The notes: generated by a model from the sequence alone, not told the origin. DNA of 64,000 nt from Baylisascaris procyonis (GCA_037389465.1 JAZARR010000138.1:62001-126000); one strand, 5' to 3'. Positions 34,701 through 48,239 are shown, counted from the stretch's first letter. Made by a program: numbers and translations.

Positions 34701-35715
34701 GCTGCGCATTGATCTTTCATTGGTGCTGTCGTTTTCGTTGTAGCGGAGGCCGCGTCGGCTTCTCTCAGCGGCTTCTTCTTTGGCATAGTTCGCGCGTTCA
34801 GTAAGCATCCAGAGGCTGCGTCCTTAACGTTTGCAACTGTGAAGCATTCCTGTATGCCGTCGCCCCCGTCTCTTTTCCTTTTAGCTTCGTCTTTAATTTC
34901 TTAATCTTTCTTCACTTTTTTCTCCTCCAATTTGTTTGTTTATTTATTTATTTATTTTTTTGGTTCATTGATTTCTTCGTCTCCGTTTGCAGTTGCTTAT
35001 TTCTTTCGACGCACGACAATGAACAAGTGTTAAATAACCATTTTATTCTCCAAATCAGCGTATTTTCGAATCCCCCGTGGTCGTTAGATGAACGCGCATG
35101 GATTATTCATAAATGTATCTTTTCGTTTAAAGAACTGTAACGACATTTTGAATTCTCTCATCACCATCTTTAGCGCACGCACTAGCGATTACTTTTTCAC
35201 CAATATGTTCAATTTGATCGATTTGCCTTTTACTTTTTCATGTGCCGCATTGTATTTCTAGAAGTCGATGTTTTTTCTATAGTGCAACATATGAGGCGTT
35301 CAGGTGTTTAGATTTGATAGGAGGCACCTATGCTGCACTCAAAACACAGGGATTACGATGTTGATTTATTTTGTTGAGAGCGCTTAACGGTTATTCGCGA
35401 GAAAGATTAGCACCTTATGTTCAACTCGCTTGTGTTTTGCGTAGGGCCAGTTAAGCCGTGTATTTTTCGATTTAGAAACCGTTAAGGGAATGCCTAATAT
35501 AAGTGCATTCAACTAAGTAAATAGTGGATTGGATGATGGCATGTACTGCTGTTAGCTGATTTGGCGCTTCTTCCTAGTGTCCCTAAGTGGGCATTAAATC
35601 GTCTTCATTGTGCAAACAATTATTTTAAAATATTACCAGATAGTTTTCTCAAAAGCATAATGTTTTATTGTACACTATTATACTGTGCACTTTTATTGCA
35701 AAGTCATACAGCATC
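22800..35715. other. Long stretch without a gene I can defend
   Basis: Many open stretches of 40-110 codons occur in all frames, about what chance gives. A few have protein-like composition: 27598-27750, 29670-30020, 30371-30531 and 31213-31590 on the + strand. They change frame often and match no family I recognise. 26910-27104 begins SNCLVYGCTNTF, like the first cysteines of a THAP zinc finger, without the rest. 34935-34963 is a short TTTA run. No RNA gene was recognised. Confidence 0.4.
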
Positions 35716-35719
35716 TCCA

Positions 35720-36260
35720 CATAGGCGCAGTTGCAGAGAACGTTGGCAATACTCGCTGCGAACCGCGAACGGAGCTCAGCTCGTGCCAGCCCGTGCGTAC
35801 GCACGACTACCGTAACTCTACGCTCTGTGCAAAGGAATCCTAACGCCCACCATGGAAACTCGAAAGTTTCTTATAGAAACATACAATTTTTTTCTATATT
35901 CAACTCTTAAAGTCAAGTTATGTTCCCACGCAAAATTTCACCTCAATCGAAGCGCGGGAGGTGCACTTGCTGGAAGCCCATCGCTCTCTGCAATTGTCCA
36001 ATGCTGCATGCAACAAGTGCACTTCCCTCCTCGATTGACCTGAAATTTTGTTTTGCATTGGGACATTATTTGATATTCTGAGTTGGATGATGGAAAAAAT
36101 CACATGTTTCTATCGCAAGTTTTCAAGTTCCTGTGATGGGCGTTAGCATTCTCTTGCAGCGTTCAGAGTACGGTAGTAGTGCGTACGCAATCTGGAGCAC
36201 GAGCTCAGTTCCGTTGGCGGTTCGCAACCGGGGTGCCACCGTCTCTGCAAGAGTCATCTC
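35720..36260. mobile_element. Long imperfect inverted repeat (foldback/MITE-like element)
   Basis: The left arm (about 35720-35965) is the reverse complement of the right arm (about 36005-36250). Matching blocks run from the outside in: GCGAACCG / CGGTTCGC, CGTGCGTACGCACGACTACCGT against ACGGTAGTAGTGCGTACGC, CTAACGCCCA against TGGGCGTTAG, TTTCTTATAGAAACAT against ATGTTTCTATCGCAA, and CACCTCAATCGA against TCGATTGACCTG. The loop is about 40 bases. No transposase frame is inside, so it would be non-autonomous. Clean terminal target-site duplications were not identified. Confidence 0.8.
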
Positions 36261-36299
36261 CGCAACCGGGGTGCCACCATCTCTGCAAGAGTCATCTCC
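36224..36299. repeat. 38-bp tandem duplication
   Basis: GCAACCGGGGTGCCACC... occurs twice head to tail with a single G/A difference, at the right edge of the inverted-repeat element. Confidence 0.95.
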
Positions 36300-37994
36300 A
36301 CATGCAACTTGCTAGTGTGACGAGCGTCATAAGTAACATGAGGTCACTAATACAGCCGACTAATGCAGGAAGCAGTGGAACTCGAACATTGTTCCTTCAC
36401 TGACTTGATTCTTTGAATGCCAGTAATCATAATGTGCCAATGGTTCTTTGAATGTTAAAACCTAATGCGGAGGAAGAAGGAAGTTTCTTCAGATCAATTG
36501 TAGTAGTGTCTTCTATTCGCTTAAATGAGGGCAGAGGTTAAGGCAAAAAGTATAGGAAGCGGTGGTGACTTGAGCGATCATGTTTACTGGTTCTCGGGCA
36601 GTAGTGATGGGTAGGTGGACTTGCCCGGAGAGTGAAAGATCGGCGTTTGGGTCCGCTTCGCCCGCATCACTTATCGCTTTTCTTCGTGTCTTTGCATTCA
36701 TGATGTAGGCCGCATCTAACAACTTCGGCTATGGAACAAAGCTATTCCCCCGAATATAGCGATAGCTATTTCTGATAATAATAATAGAACAGTCAGCGAA
36801 CGCAGTGGTAGAGCTACGTTTTCTAAGTCCATCACTGACAGAAAAAAACAGACAGTATTTTGAGATCAAATTTTGTGCAAATCCTTGAGCAAATTGGTGG
36901 ACAAATTTGGTGTGCAAAATAGAGGAAGTTAATTTTTTTCATATTTGAAATGGATAGCAAATGTTTGTTTTTTTTAATGACTAACTGTTGCCAAGTTTGT
37001 TGCTGTGAGATCTCTTCAGCACAGATGCAGTACAGCAATCACGTCACTGATTTTTCTTTACATTTGAATTTCTGGAAGAGTAGCAAAGCACTCTTTGTAG
37101 AAATATCATTATAAATTAGTCCGATTGCGCAATGAAATATGGAAGAAAGAATTACATAAATTTTTATTGCAGTGCACTGGAATTTTTCAGCAGTAGAATT
37201 TGAGAAAATAATCTCTAGGATGGACGGCTTCTTTTTATCTTTTCTTGATAAAGCGACTGCGATTTATTTTAAATTCGAAAACACCTTTCTTTTAATATGA
37301 GGGGAAGAAGACGTTGCCTATCGTAATATATGCAATTCTTGTAAATCGAATTGGTAATCTCCCAAGCAAAAGCCTAAGCGAAGCTAGAAATAAAACGGTT
37401 ACAATAAAATTTGCAAGCGATAAGATTTTTGAAAGTGGCATGACATGGGAAAAATATCAAAAGAATGGCACATGTTCCACCATTTCTACTATTTGTTCAA
37501 TTTGCATCATACCCGAAAACAATACCACCACAAGAAAAAATTTTAGAAGGCTATCAGCTCATAGCTTCACGGAATTTTTTAAAGTTTCAAAGCTTGTTAG
37601 GATCAACGTTTGAGATGACCTCATTCGCAGTTTTCGAAAGTTGAGCCTGATAGCTTAATTGAAATCGATGGATAAAAAGGTAAAGTGGAAAAAATATTAG
37701 AATTTCAGGGGTGAAAATGAGCGAAATTTGAGAAAAATAAATAAACTTCACATTGAAAGGTGTAATCAGGACTAGTTTTTTGATTACTCAACTGAAAGCT
37801 GAGATCAACGAGTCAAATTTTCATAATTTTTCTTCCTGCTAAATGTAGAATTGATAAATAGTTTATGAATTCCCGAACCCTCCTCCTTTTTCCACATGTC
37901 CGTTTGCGAGAACTTTTGCACTGTATTTCTGCATGACGATGGTCTACCCAGCTTGAAGTAATTTGCGCAGTCTACCTTGAAGTAATTCTTGAAG

Positions 37995-38136
37995 CAAGTA
38001 ATTATTAGTAAAAAGCTTTTTAAAGCAGTAGATTGGCTGCGATTTTAAATGAAATATTTCCATACGAAGACATTGCTAATTTAAACTGCTTTAAACTAAT
38101 TCTTTTGCTACAGAACTTTTTACTAATAATTACTTG
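37995..38136. mobile_element. Small hairpin element with a perfect 21-bp inverted repeat
   Basis: The 21 bases at 37995-38015 are the exact reverse complement of 38116-38136. Inside them a second pair, TTTAAAGCAGT (38019-38029) and ACTGCTTTAAA (38085-38095), is also perfectly inverted. The intervening 55 bases form a loop. The shape suits a miniature inverted-repeat element. A 79-codon open frame overlapping it (38033-38272) has no independent support. Confidence 0.75.
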
Positions 38137-38386
38137 TGAGTTTGTTTTAACAGGTAGAGGAAAAGGAGCGAGATATAGTCATAATCAACCTGTTAGGTAT
38201 AATAATTTGTTCATTCGAAAAATCCCTTCCTTCATATTTGCAAAATTATTCGTTTTTCCTCAGAAAATGTGAGGCTTGTCGTCGGACGATTCCCCCAACA
38301 TTGTATCATTGTGCGTTATTTATGTGCTAACAAAAAATGGAAGATAGCAATACGGTACCTTTTTTTCGAAGCATTATGTTGAAGAT

Positions 38387-38444
38387 ATTGTTTAGCTCAG
38401 TAAGATCCTCTAATAATTGTTTAGCTCAGTAAGATCCTCTAATA
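38387..38444. repeat. 29-bp perfect tandem duplication
   Basis: ATTGTTTAGCTCAGTAAGAT... occurs twice in a row without differences. Confidence 0.95.
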
Positions 38445-39252
38445 CCTTTAATGTTTGCACCCAAAAAATTTCTCCACCTGAAGTTCACTACATTTCTGGA
38501 GATTAAATTATATGATGTTCAGGTGACATATGCTTTGCTCTCCTGTAATAAACTATAATCTACTTTCTTAATTATCAAAAATTGTTGATGAAATAGTAGT
38601 CGTGAGCTGTTACATCTGGATTTTATAGACGTTTCTTTTGCTGGATTTACTTGTTGTAGATGAAAACATGAGCTAAACGTAACATTGAGGTTTAGTTTCC
38701 AGTGCTCATATTTGATGATTGCGCTTGCATAATTCATATTCATATTCCTTTTTCTCCTTTACCCGTGAATCTATTATGATAGGAAAATAACTTCACCGAT
38801 CTAACTATCTGGCAAATTCAGCTTATGAAAGACCAAAAGTTATTAGCTAGGAATTGGAGCTGTCATCTTATTGAGTGGGATACGCTGATGTTACAAATTA
38901 ATTATTCGTCTCTCTATCATGCCTAAATGGTTAAATCGGAAATTATGGATTATGGACTTGAGGTGTTGCATGTTCCTAGGATGAAGAACCCACTCACTTG
39001 ACTCCTAATATTTGGTGCAACAAAAGTGGAGTTTAATAGAGAGACGTAGGAAAGGGTAATAGTTGAAACCGGCTCCCACCTCATAATGATGAAAACTTTT
39101 CGATTTTTAGATGAATTTTCAACTCTATTCGTTTCTCACAAAAAATTGCATAAAGCGGTCTATTCTCTTTGTCTGTTAGCAGTCGTTTCTTTTAAGTGAT
39201 TCGGAAATTCCATAATTGTTTCCTAGATCCGGAGAGTGATACTTAAATCTCT

Positions 39253-39316
39253 TCCCATTTTGGAGGTACCAAATGTTTTCCTATTTTGGAGGTACCTTTT
39301 CCCAATTTGGCGGTGC
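39253..39316. repeat. Short imperfect triplication of a TTTTGGAGGTACC motif
   Basis: CCCATTTTGGAGGTACC, CCTATTTTGGAGGTACC and CCCAATTTGGCGGTGC follow each other at about 27-base spacing, decaying to the right. Confidence 0.7.
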
Positions 39317-39838
39317 TATGTATGCCGTTGAATGTTACGATTCGAGTTGTTTGATATATTACCTGAAAGGTATACTTCTCAGATGTCTTTATGGTCGAAT
39401 GTTATCGGCCTAGGTAGAGTTGACATCTATTGCGAATTTTCTTTAATTTCTGGTGAAATGATCCGGAAATACTTACGATGGCACCTTTGCAGAAGATGCG
39501 CTCGAGAAAACTCTTTGGCCGAATTCTTTAGTTTTACCGTATTTCGTTGAACATGAACTCCGATCATCAGTTTTTTGCTTACGTTGATGCAAGTGAAGTG
39601 TTAATTTCAAAAAAAGTAAATCTTGCATTCAGCGAGATATGGCATGTCTTCTTTTTCAGGGGATTTTCTTCGTTCTGACATCGATATTTAAGCTAGTCAA
39701 ATGCAATAATTCTTTGTCTTTACAGCAATCTTCTAAATCACTGCGCACAGGTTCACGTCTTTCGTCTATCAAATTTTCTTTGATTTTTTTTAAATTAGAA
39801 AGTCAATCATTCACCCTTTGAATGCTATAACGGCGATC

Positions 39839-39918
39839 ATTTACCTATAGGTAAATCGCTCTTTTACTAGTAAATACCAATAGGTAAATAACTGGCAGTT
39901 ATTTACCTATAGGTAAAT
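39839..39918. repeat. Pair of perfect 18-bp palindromes
   Basis: ATTTACCTATAGGTAAAT occurs at 39839-39856 and 39901-39918. A degenerate copy (TAAATACCAATAGGTAAATA) lies between them. The sites are 62 bases apart, and a CGGCAGTTAT-like word follows or precedes them. Confidence 0.9.
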
Positions 39919-39999
39919 AGTCGGCAGTTATCATCATTAAGGTGATAAGAAATGATCAAGCTGAAACTGATAAGTTGGGTAACTTATCAATCAGTTAAT

Positions 40000-42900
40000 C
40001 GAACTATTAGCGCAAAATCTATCCAAAAGATTATGGCGCTCATGCATAAAGTTGAAATTTTAGGAAGTTTCCGTTCATCTGCCGCATTTTAGACGGGTAT
40101 AATCATATAGTTCCTCTTAGCATCTCTGTTGAACGATTCCATAGCGTGCTGTAAAACCTTCTAGAAAATAACGAATCCCTCAAGTGAGATAGTGGAAGAT
40201 TCTTCTCTGGGGTTTCTAATGCATTTCAATATTGTTGTCCATCCTACAGTTCTGTTATGTGCTTCTTTTGCGGTTTTTATTTCTGAAGAAGATATTGCAA
40301 ACTGAAATTAGATTGTTGATTTGCGCTACCTGGGCAGCTTAAAATTTATTACCTCATTATCATTGGCATTCAAGGAAAGCGTGCAGGAATATGCAAATTT
40401 TCATAGATTTAAGAAGAAAAATTTCCATTAATCCATATTACATGCATATTTATTCACAGATATCTACTATCCCCTAAACGATTCCACCGTCGCTCTGTGG
40501 CTTCGATAACGTCTTATTTAGTGTTCCTTATCCTTTTGTTGGATTGAGACGAAATTCGTTAATAGGAATGCGGTTAGGCTCTCATTGCAGTAGTTGTGAG
40601 AAGTTGACATTAATGAAGCTGTAAATATCTTTATGAATAGCGATGCCCATATCACCCTTAGGTTACTGCATCGCTTCCTACTATCTTATTCCTCTGTTCG
40701 GTTACCAGTTGTCGCAGTTTTCTTCGCTTTGTTTGTTAGGTGCAAACGGCTGCCTTTAAGGTGAAATTCTTTTGTTTCATGAAGGGAGCACAAATTTCAT
40801 GGGATTTTGCTTTTTTTGATTGTAATTAGTTACAGATGTGCATTAATTCACTCACTAATCGCCCACAATTGCTTATTTCATCTTTCGTATACTCATAGAA
40901 AATATATTCAGAAATACATATATGCAAATATGTATATAGATATGCGTAGACATAGGAATGTAAATTGAAGCGAAGAGGAAATTATGGAAGATTATGCTGA
41001 TATAAGCAAAGGGTAGTGGAATATGGAATCTAAAACAACCTTAGATAAGTATATGACTCTACTCGCATAAACTTCCTTTATTCCCACAAAAGAGATAAGG
41101 GTTGAGAGTTTTTGATTCTTACTGATTGCTGTGCTTTTCATTCTTTAGAAATTGAAGTTTTCGAATTTTTTGAATTCCAAAACTTCAAAATTTTTGGAAA
41201 TTTTACCGTCAGAACTGTTCAATTGAATTTCTAAATTCCAAATTATAGAATATAATTAAAAGTTTGCGGCACTTTCTTTACGTCTTTCCAACTTGAATCT
41301 GTTGGAGGTGAATCAACTTATCTCTCAGGTAGAACTTATATCAACGACATTTTTACCTAACTGATAATTTCACTCCGGAACAATGCTCAGACGCTATTTA
41401 TCAGGACATTCCTTGAAAGTTAGAGCTTTATGAGCTTGGAACTTAGATAATCGGTTAATATGATAGTTTAATTAACGTCGCCATTTAGCTTTATTAAGAA
41501 TACTGCATTTAAATAAATAAGCAAGCAGAGAAATAAATAAATAAATAAATAAAGCGAAGACAGTGAAGGATTCGGATATCTCTTCATGTTCCGTTTGTAT
41601 TTGAGCGGTATTGCTGAGTTTAGAGAGTGCAAACTGCATCATTGCATCACTTGGCCTGAGGTTCTTTTTTTTCACTCAGACTTCGCATATAGTCAAGAGC
41701 TTATGTTGCTTTAAAAAATCATCTCGAATTGCTTGGTCATTGTCAGCTTTTGATCGACAAGACAAATTTTGAATCAAAAAAGATGATATGAAATTTTTTT
41801 TTCCCTTCAGGAAATTTAGAAAGTTTTAGATGATTGTTTCGAAATTTACGGCGAAATAGAGAGGTTATCCTCTTCACGGGTAGGAAATAACGAAATTCGA
41901 CCTTTTTTCGTGTTGTAAAAATATTTTCACGAAATTTCCATCGTTTTATTATATTTTTCTAATTGTTTTTATGATTTTTTATTGTCTTAAGATATCCTGA
42001 AAGCTTAATAATATAAACATTTTTTCAAAAGAATGATAAAATTTTTATGTACTATTCTACATTATCGTATAAAAAGAGCAGTTCGCAATCACAAAATCTT
42101 GTTCTCGGAACGAAGGTATATTTAACGGTTTTGCGGCATTAATTTTTCCGCTTCTCAGTTATCATTTTTTGTTATATCATCAGGATTGAGCAATATCGAT
42201 TTGTAGTGATCGATGCGATAGGCGATATCTTCCTAATGAGTAACTCCAAAAATTTCTTTATTACTTTATTTCTTCAGTATAAGCAAAATTATGTTCGTAA
42301 AAATACTTATTATTCTTGAGTGGTAAGTTAAGTTAACACAAAAAAAGGTTTCATAGAAACGGCGGGGGTCATGGTTCACATTGAAACGGAATTTATTCGA
42401 TCAAAGTAGAAGCAATCGTTCCATTTTTTGGTCATTTTTGCTTAGTTACAACGGCGACATTTTACCTGCTTTCTCAGTTTTCCAGTTTAATTTTATTGCC
42501 CTCCAAAACTGCAATGCTTTCACGCCAATCTCGTTAAGCCACTAGGGATTCTTCGTGTTCCCTATGTGTTAGCTGTTGCACGTCGGGCATATCCTCCGAG
42601 CGATTAAAGTGCTTCCGCATAGCTGCTGGCGATCTTTTAGGCTCACTGAATAGTTTATCATTTAAATCAATTGTTGCACATATGTCCATCTTAGTTTGTT
42701 GCATTATGAGTATATCGATGTATTTATATATTCTAAATGTTCGTTGCTGCAGTGGCTAATTTGTCTCCATTCTGGCTGATTCACATTACATGTTTAGCTC
42801 GCTATTTAACTGCCAAGAGAATATTATAGCAATGTAATCGTTAGTGTGAAGACCGTTGGAAGTCGCGGAGTAGTGCGAAAAAGCGTGTTGAAAATTAGTG

Positions 42901-45900
42901 TGTTGTCTTAGTGCTGCAAAAATTTTTCCATATTTATCGAGCATCTATCCATTTTTTGCTGTTTTTTTTTTTGCGGTGAGCCAACAGAATTGTAAATAGT
43001 TGAGAAAAAACAAACAAATACTGATGAATTATTCATCAATAGAATTACTAAAGCATATCTCAGAGAAACCAGCAAGTTAGAATTAAAAACATTGAAGCTC
43101 ATCTAAGTAAATGGTTATCGCCGTCGTCAAATATTCAGAATATTATATTATACAATGACGATCTGCCTTGTCCCAACATTTTAGGTGTGCCAAAATGTTT
43201 TTAAGCGAATGTTCGCTGTGCAGTTCCACTGGACTGCTTCATCAGCGCTTTTTCAGTTGAAATTAATAATAGTTGATCGTGTTTGTCTCATACCTGCAAG
43301 TTTTTCTGTGAAATACCTTTAAAAGCAGTGATTTTGATTGCTATGCCAAACTTAATTAACAGATCCATATCATAAGAAGGTGAGAAAAGAAAATTTCTGG
43401 ATATGGCTAAAGCAAAATTGCTTGGTGCTGGTGAAGTCACTTAACGAATTGTCGTGACGACCAAACGAATGATCCTCGTAGCAGCCCATCATTCCACAAA
43501 TGATTGCCAACAGTGAAAAGAGCAGCGAATGAGCGTGCATTTCGCTCACGAAATTTTTATGTGTCTCGTTGACTTAAAACGTTTTTATTGCTTTGCTCTA
43601 TGCTTACTCTCCGTTTGAATGTTCTCTGCGAGCGAAACAAACAAAAATATTTTTTTGCAATGCCTCAAGCGTTACACCAACAAAATCGTTTGGTGGTATG
43701 TGTGATCGGTATCAGACCAATTTTGGAGGATGTACACTAGAAATGAGCTTAGCGTTGAATTTACTGCAGGAGCTTGTCAGTTTTTCTTACATTCCGCATG
43801 TTAGTCATTCCGTAACGGTTTACTATGTTGAATGCTTGTGGACGATTACAGACTTTACCTTGAAGTGTTCCCTACAACCTCAATAAGTGAGCTTTCTTCC
43901 ACGCTCACCTATGAAGAGATGAATTTCTCCTACGGAGCTTTCTGCACATGAGGCTGCTGCATGAGGCTTTTGGTGATGATATATATAACTCACTGCTCAG
44001 TTAAGAGAATTCCACTGTCCTACGATCGCATAATTGTTGGCGGAATTATTCGCATATTTTGCATCTGTGCGAGACGGCAACATGATCTTATGTTTTGCCC
44101 CCAAAATGGCGTTCTCAGACAGGCTTCCGCGGTTATTTTCGCAAACATCACAATATTGAAGCCGTCCAGTCTGTGTACAGAATCGGATTTACCGATGATT
44201 TCGGAGTGTACTTTTAAAGTTGAACTGTTGTCAACTTTTGGTAACGGTATAATGGGCATACGTTCGAAGTTCAAAATTTCAGGTGGGTATGGCTGCAGTT
44301 TTTTTTCCGGCAGCGCAAATAGTGGGAATGTTTCATGGCGTGAAACGAGAAACTAGAGGCACTGCGGGTGGCCTTCGTACCCCAGAAAAGAGACGATTTT
44401 TTTCATTAGGTAATGAGAAAAGCTGCTACTGAATTGCGAGAGGTCTCTATAGTGTGTTGAGATCCACTGCCCAAAAATTTAACGTGCGTTTTGACGTCAC
44501 GCAAAGTGGAAACATATATGCAGTACCATGCTCTCCGACATCACAGAACGAGAGAAGTGGCCTAGATGTGTCCCAGAGGAGTGAGGGAGGAGGGTCACGT
44601 ACATGCTATGCTTCGATTTTGAGGGGAATCACTTGAAATTTAGGGGGAGAGTAACAAAAATTTTGCTGGTCATTGTGGGTTTTCAAGATGAAGTTCTGTT
44701 TTGTGAGCGATTGGTGCATTACTGGACCGACTACGAAGGAACGAAAGACCCAAGGTCTCAAGCAATTTTTGCTGGCATTGGAGCACTGATCTGTGGGAGT
44801 CAAACTTCCCCGTGTTGTGAGTTTTTGTTGTTTGCATTCTTCGCTAGATTGGGCGGAGTGGTTGGTCAGAAGTAGTTAGGAGAAAAGGCACTTCTGTAAC
44901 GTTTTGTGAGCATCGTCAGAAACGCTTGTTTGTAGCGATGAGAATTGATATTTTTGGAACGATGTAACCCTAGATGAAGATTGCTTTTCTTCTTCGATTC
45001 TTGAGCATTCGTGCTGAGTTGCTGCTGTTGCCTGATTCGTTTGTCGTCTACTTTATGTCGAATATCAGCAGTGTCATTAAACAGCACGGCTAGGTTCCTG
45101 TCAAATTCTCTTTATGCCTGTTAACTTCATTTTTCTGCAGAAGTTCAAACATTGATGATTTTTTAATGTCCTTGCGAAAACCTCAGCCACTGTGAATTCA
45201 TCTCTGGGCTTAAATACTGCTCGTCTGAATGGAACTTACAAGCGACAAACCCCCTTTCTCTTCAAGGAGTTTACCAGATGGAGGTAGTCCAGTTTGCATG
45301 AATTTATAGCTTTTTATGGATTTTTTCGTATGATTTTCTACAAGCAGCCTGTATTAACGATGCCGTGACTGCGCGTAGGCAACGTATATGTTCGCCTGAC
45401 GCCTGTTAGCTTCAACTCTCAACAATCAATACTAAATTTATTTTCAAATGATCAGCTCTTCCAGGTCCTTACCGGTGTAATGTATACAGTTGATAGATCT
45501 TTGTCATGCTTCCCGCCGTTCACTCGGCTCATGCTCTCGCACTCTAGTATGGTCCTTTTCCTTGCACTTTTGCCATTACCTATTTCCACGGCTTACCACT
45601 GTCCTCCATATTTCTTCGCCGCTATTTTCTGTTAGATTCTTCCACGTTTACTTGTGGTCTGTCCTCCTCGTCATAGCCATCCTTTTTTCCTTCCTTCCTC
45701 GTCCTTTAATTTTGAAACAAATTTTGAAAAACGTGGCTCGCACAAGAATCTGCATATTACTTCGACTTTGACCCGCACCTCCCTCGTGTGTTCGTGTCAG
45801 TGATTGAGGGCGGAAAGGTGAATTTGTTACGGTTCACTTATGTGGCTGTTAGGTTCATTGTTGTGCTTGCTCTTCGTTATCTTATATCCAGACAACTTTT

Positions 45901-47030
45901 AGTTTCTACATGTATAAAGGATATAACTCGAAAGCGAATCTTTTGGCTAAGGGCTCGTAGAATTGGTCGGTTGCGTAGGAGAAAGTATGCCAAACCTTCT
46001 TTAATTATTTGATCAATGGTGGCGCATCTGGCTAGCGGACACAGCTGCAATGTGGGCGGATTCGTTAAACCGTTAACGCCTTCTGATTGCTCTGAGCGGT
46101 ATTGATGGATTGCCACACTGGAGAAATGATCGTTGGTAGTAAAGCGACAAACTTTAAAGGGCATAGTTCACTTCTAGGCCGATGTGGGCAGATACTAAGC
46201 ATTCTTTTGCTCTTATTGATCAGTTTGCTGCGAAATAACCTTTCCATATCCGAGATGCTTGCTTCTTTAAGGACGAATACAGCCACCATAGGGCATTTAA
46301 AGGAATACAGCCACCATAGGGCATCTAAAGGTGGGAAATCACTTAGCGTAGGCCATCAATCGGTGATGAGCTGCAAACTTTCGAATAGGTAGCATTGTGC
46401 GGTGATTCGAGCATCTACTTTCTAGGCGGTAACATATGGCAAGCCGCAATAGTTCCTTTCCTCTTCGGTAAAAATTAGAAAGTTGTGGATGTTTATTCCC
46501 TTGTGAGCGGTTTGCTGAATATGAAGTTGACATAAATATAATCGTGCACAATGTTTTTTTTTTGACCTGCAGCGACATCTTCAATTGCACTATTGTATTT
46601 GGCAAGTAGGTTTGCTTTCTCGTGGAATATGTCGCACGCCAGGCGATGAATCGCAACAGATTTGTTCCACTTCTAGCGTTAGTTGCATTGAAAAGGTCAA
46701 CAGGCCGCAACTTAGAATAAACACATCGTCTCACATTCGCAGCCTTCTTTTGACAAATATACCGAAGAGAATTTCGGTTTCAATTCTCGTGTCATTCTTG
46801 ACTCCTCTGAAAAATGCTAGGAAATAATAGATGATTTTTGATTCGCATCTCCCGAGTTCGTATTGCTGAAGTAGGAGATGATGACGCCCGTTGGGTTTTT
46901 TGTTTTTTTTTGCAGTATCACTTGAAATACTTCGTATAGTGCACTTGGAAAGAGCACTTGAGCAATCACAAGCAAATTTTACAACATTTAGCGGGTCAAA
47001 CGGCTCCTATGTCGTCATGAGCTTCTTTTG
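40000..47030. other. Long stretch without a supportable gene
   Basis: A+T-rich. 41539-41560 is a short (AAAT)n run. The 131-codon + frame at 43961-44356 and the antisense 131-codon frame at 46339-46734 are the longest, but have no recognisable domain and no convincing splice context. Confidence 0.4.
46275..46330. repeat. 28-bp tandem duplication
   Basis: GAATACAGCCACCATAGGGC... occurs twice head to tail with one T/C difference. Confidence 0.95.
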
Positions 47031-47038
47031 AGGAACTG

Positions 47039-48210
47039 ATGAAGCGTTCTGCCCTGATGCTGCTCACTTCTACCTACTTGGAAGACTGCAATCATCACTC
47101 ACTTACTGAAAAGCCTCCTTCAGCCAGGTTCAGAGTTTTGACTAAACAGCATAACTCTATACGCATGATGATCGAAAGCATTGTGAAGGACAGATTGCTG
47201 GAGTACCTTCTCACCGGTACACTTTTTTGCCCGTCGATCAACCATTCTGCAGTTAATATCTTAGATAGATGACTGGATTAACGCACTTCAGCAGAAAACC
47301 CGAACCGATGTAGTTTAAAATGACTATGCTAAAGCCTTTGACGTTGCTTACCATAATAAGCTGCTGCACAAGTTGGAAGCTTATGGCGCTTGCGACTCGC
47401 TGAAAAAAGTGACTGAGATGCTTCCTCATGAACACCTCTTTTACTGTAAAAGTAGGTAATTCCTTCTCCGGTTACCGCTGTATAATCAGCAGTGTTCCTC
47501 GGAGAAGTGCGCTTGGCCTACTGCTATTCGCATTGGACATAAATAATTTGTCCGATAATTTATCAGGTATGTATAAGTTGTACGCAGATGATTTGAAAAC
47601 ATATTGCCCTTTGCATGGCCCCGCTATTGATTTTCATAGTTTCCAAGGTGATTTTCTCTTCTGCGAGTGGTCGAAACCTTAGCAGTTAGAGGCTTCGCAT
47701 GAAAAATGCCATGTTCTTCACATTATTTACGTTAGCAAGTGGTTTCTGCGATTGCACGACCAAGTTTTGCCGGCTGCAGATGGTGGGATCCGGGATCTCG
47801 GAGTCCACGTTTCTCGCAATCTGCATTGGAATTTACAGTGCGCAGATATTGCTGCGAAACCGTTGAAGGTGTCCAATTCTATACTATGTGCTTTGCAATA
47901 CAGATGCATTGAATATTATCGTAGAGCGGATATTCTGTATCGCCGTCCCGCTGTGGAATACTGCACGCAAATATGTCGCGTTGCCTTATGAAAAATGTAA
48001 AAATTCTAGAAAATATCCATGTGGCCTTCGGGAAAGTGTTTGTTGGTCTCTACTGACCTGATTATGAAGGCCACAGATTTTCAACCTCGAACCCTTGGAG
48101 TGCCGTCGACCCCTTGTTTGAAAATTATCGAGGGTGTTTCTGAAATACACCAGGAAAGCCACTCACACTTCTCGATCATCGGGAACGTTGACTCCATCGC
48201 CTTCAACTAG
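47039..48210 (+). mobile_element. LINE (non-LTR retrotransposon) reverse-transcriptase relic
   Basis: Fragments of a Jockey/CR1-type reverse transcriptase follow in the right order but in several frames. They are IVKDRLLEYLLTG (near 47180-47220), DVV-stop-NDYAKAFDVAYHNKLLHKLEAYG (near 47307-47385), SFSGYRCIISSVPRRSALGL followed by LLFALDINNLSDN and YADD (47428-47682, with the catalytic Asp pair), and the thumb-like RDLGVHVSRNLHWN...EYCTQIC block (47752-47991). Such elements copy their own RNA at a nicked target. Stops and at least three frame changes make this copy inactive. The endonuclease domain is not seen upstream, so it is 5' truncated or further decayed. A poly(A) or repeat tail was not identified. 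Confidence 0.85.
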
Positions 48211-48239
48211 CGCGGAAAACATGCTCTGTGAATATTAGA

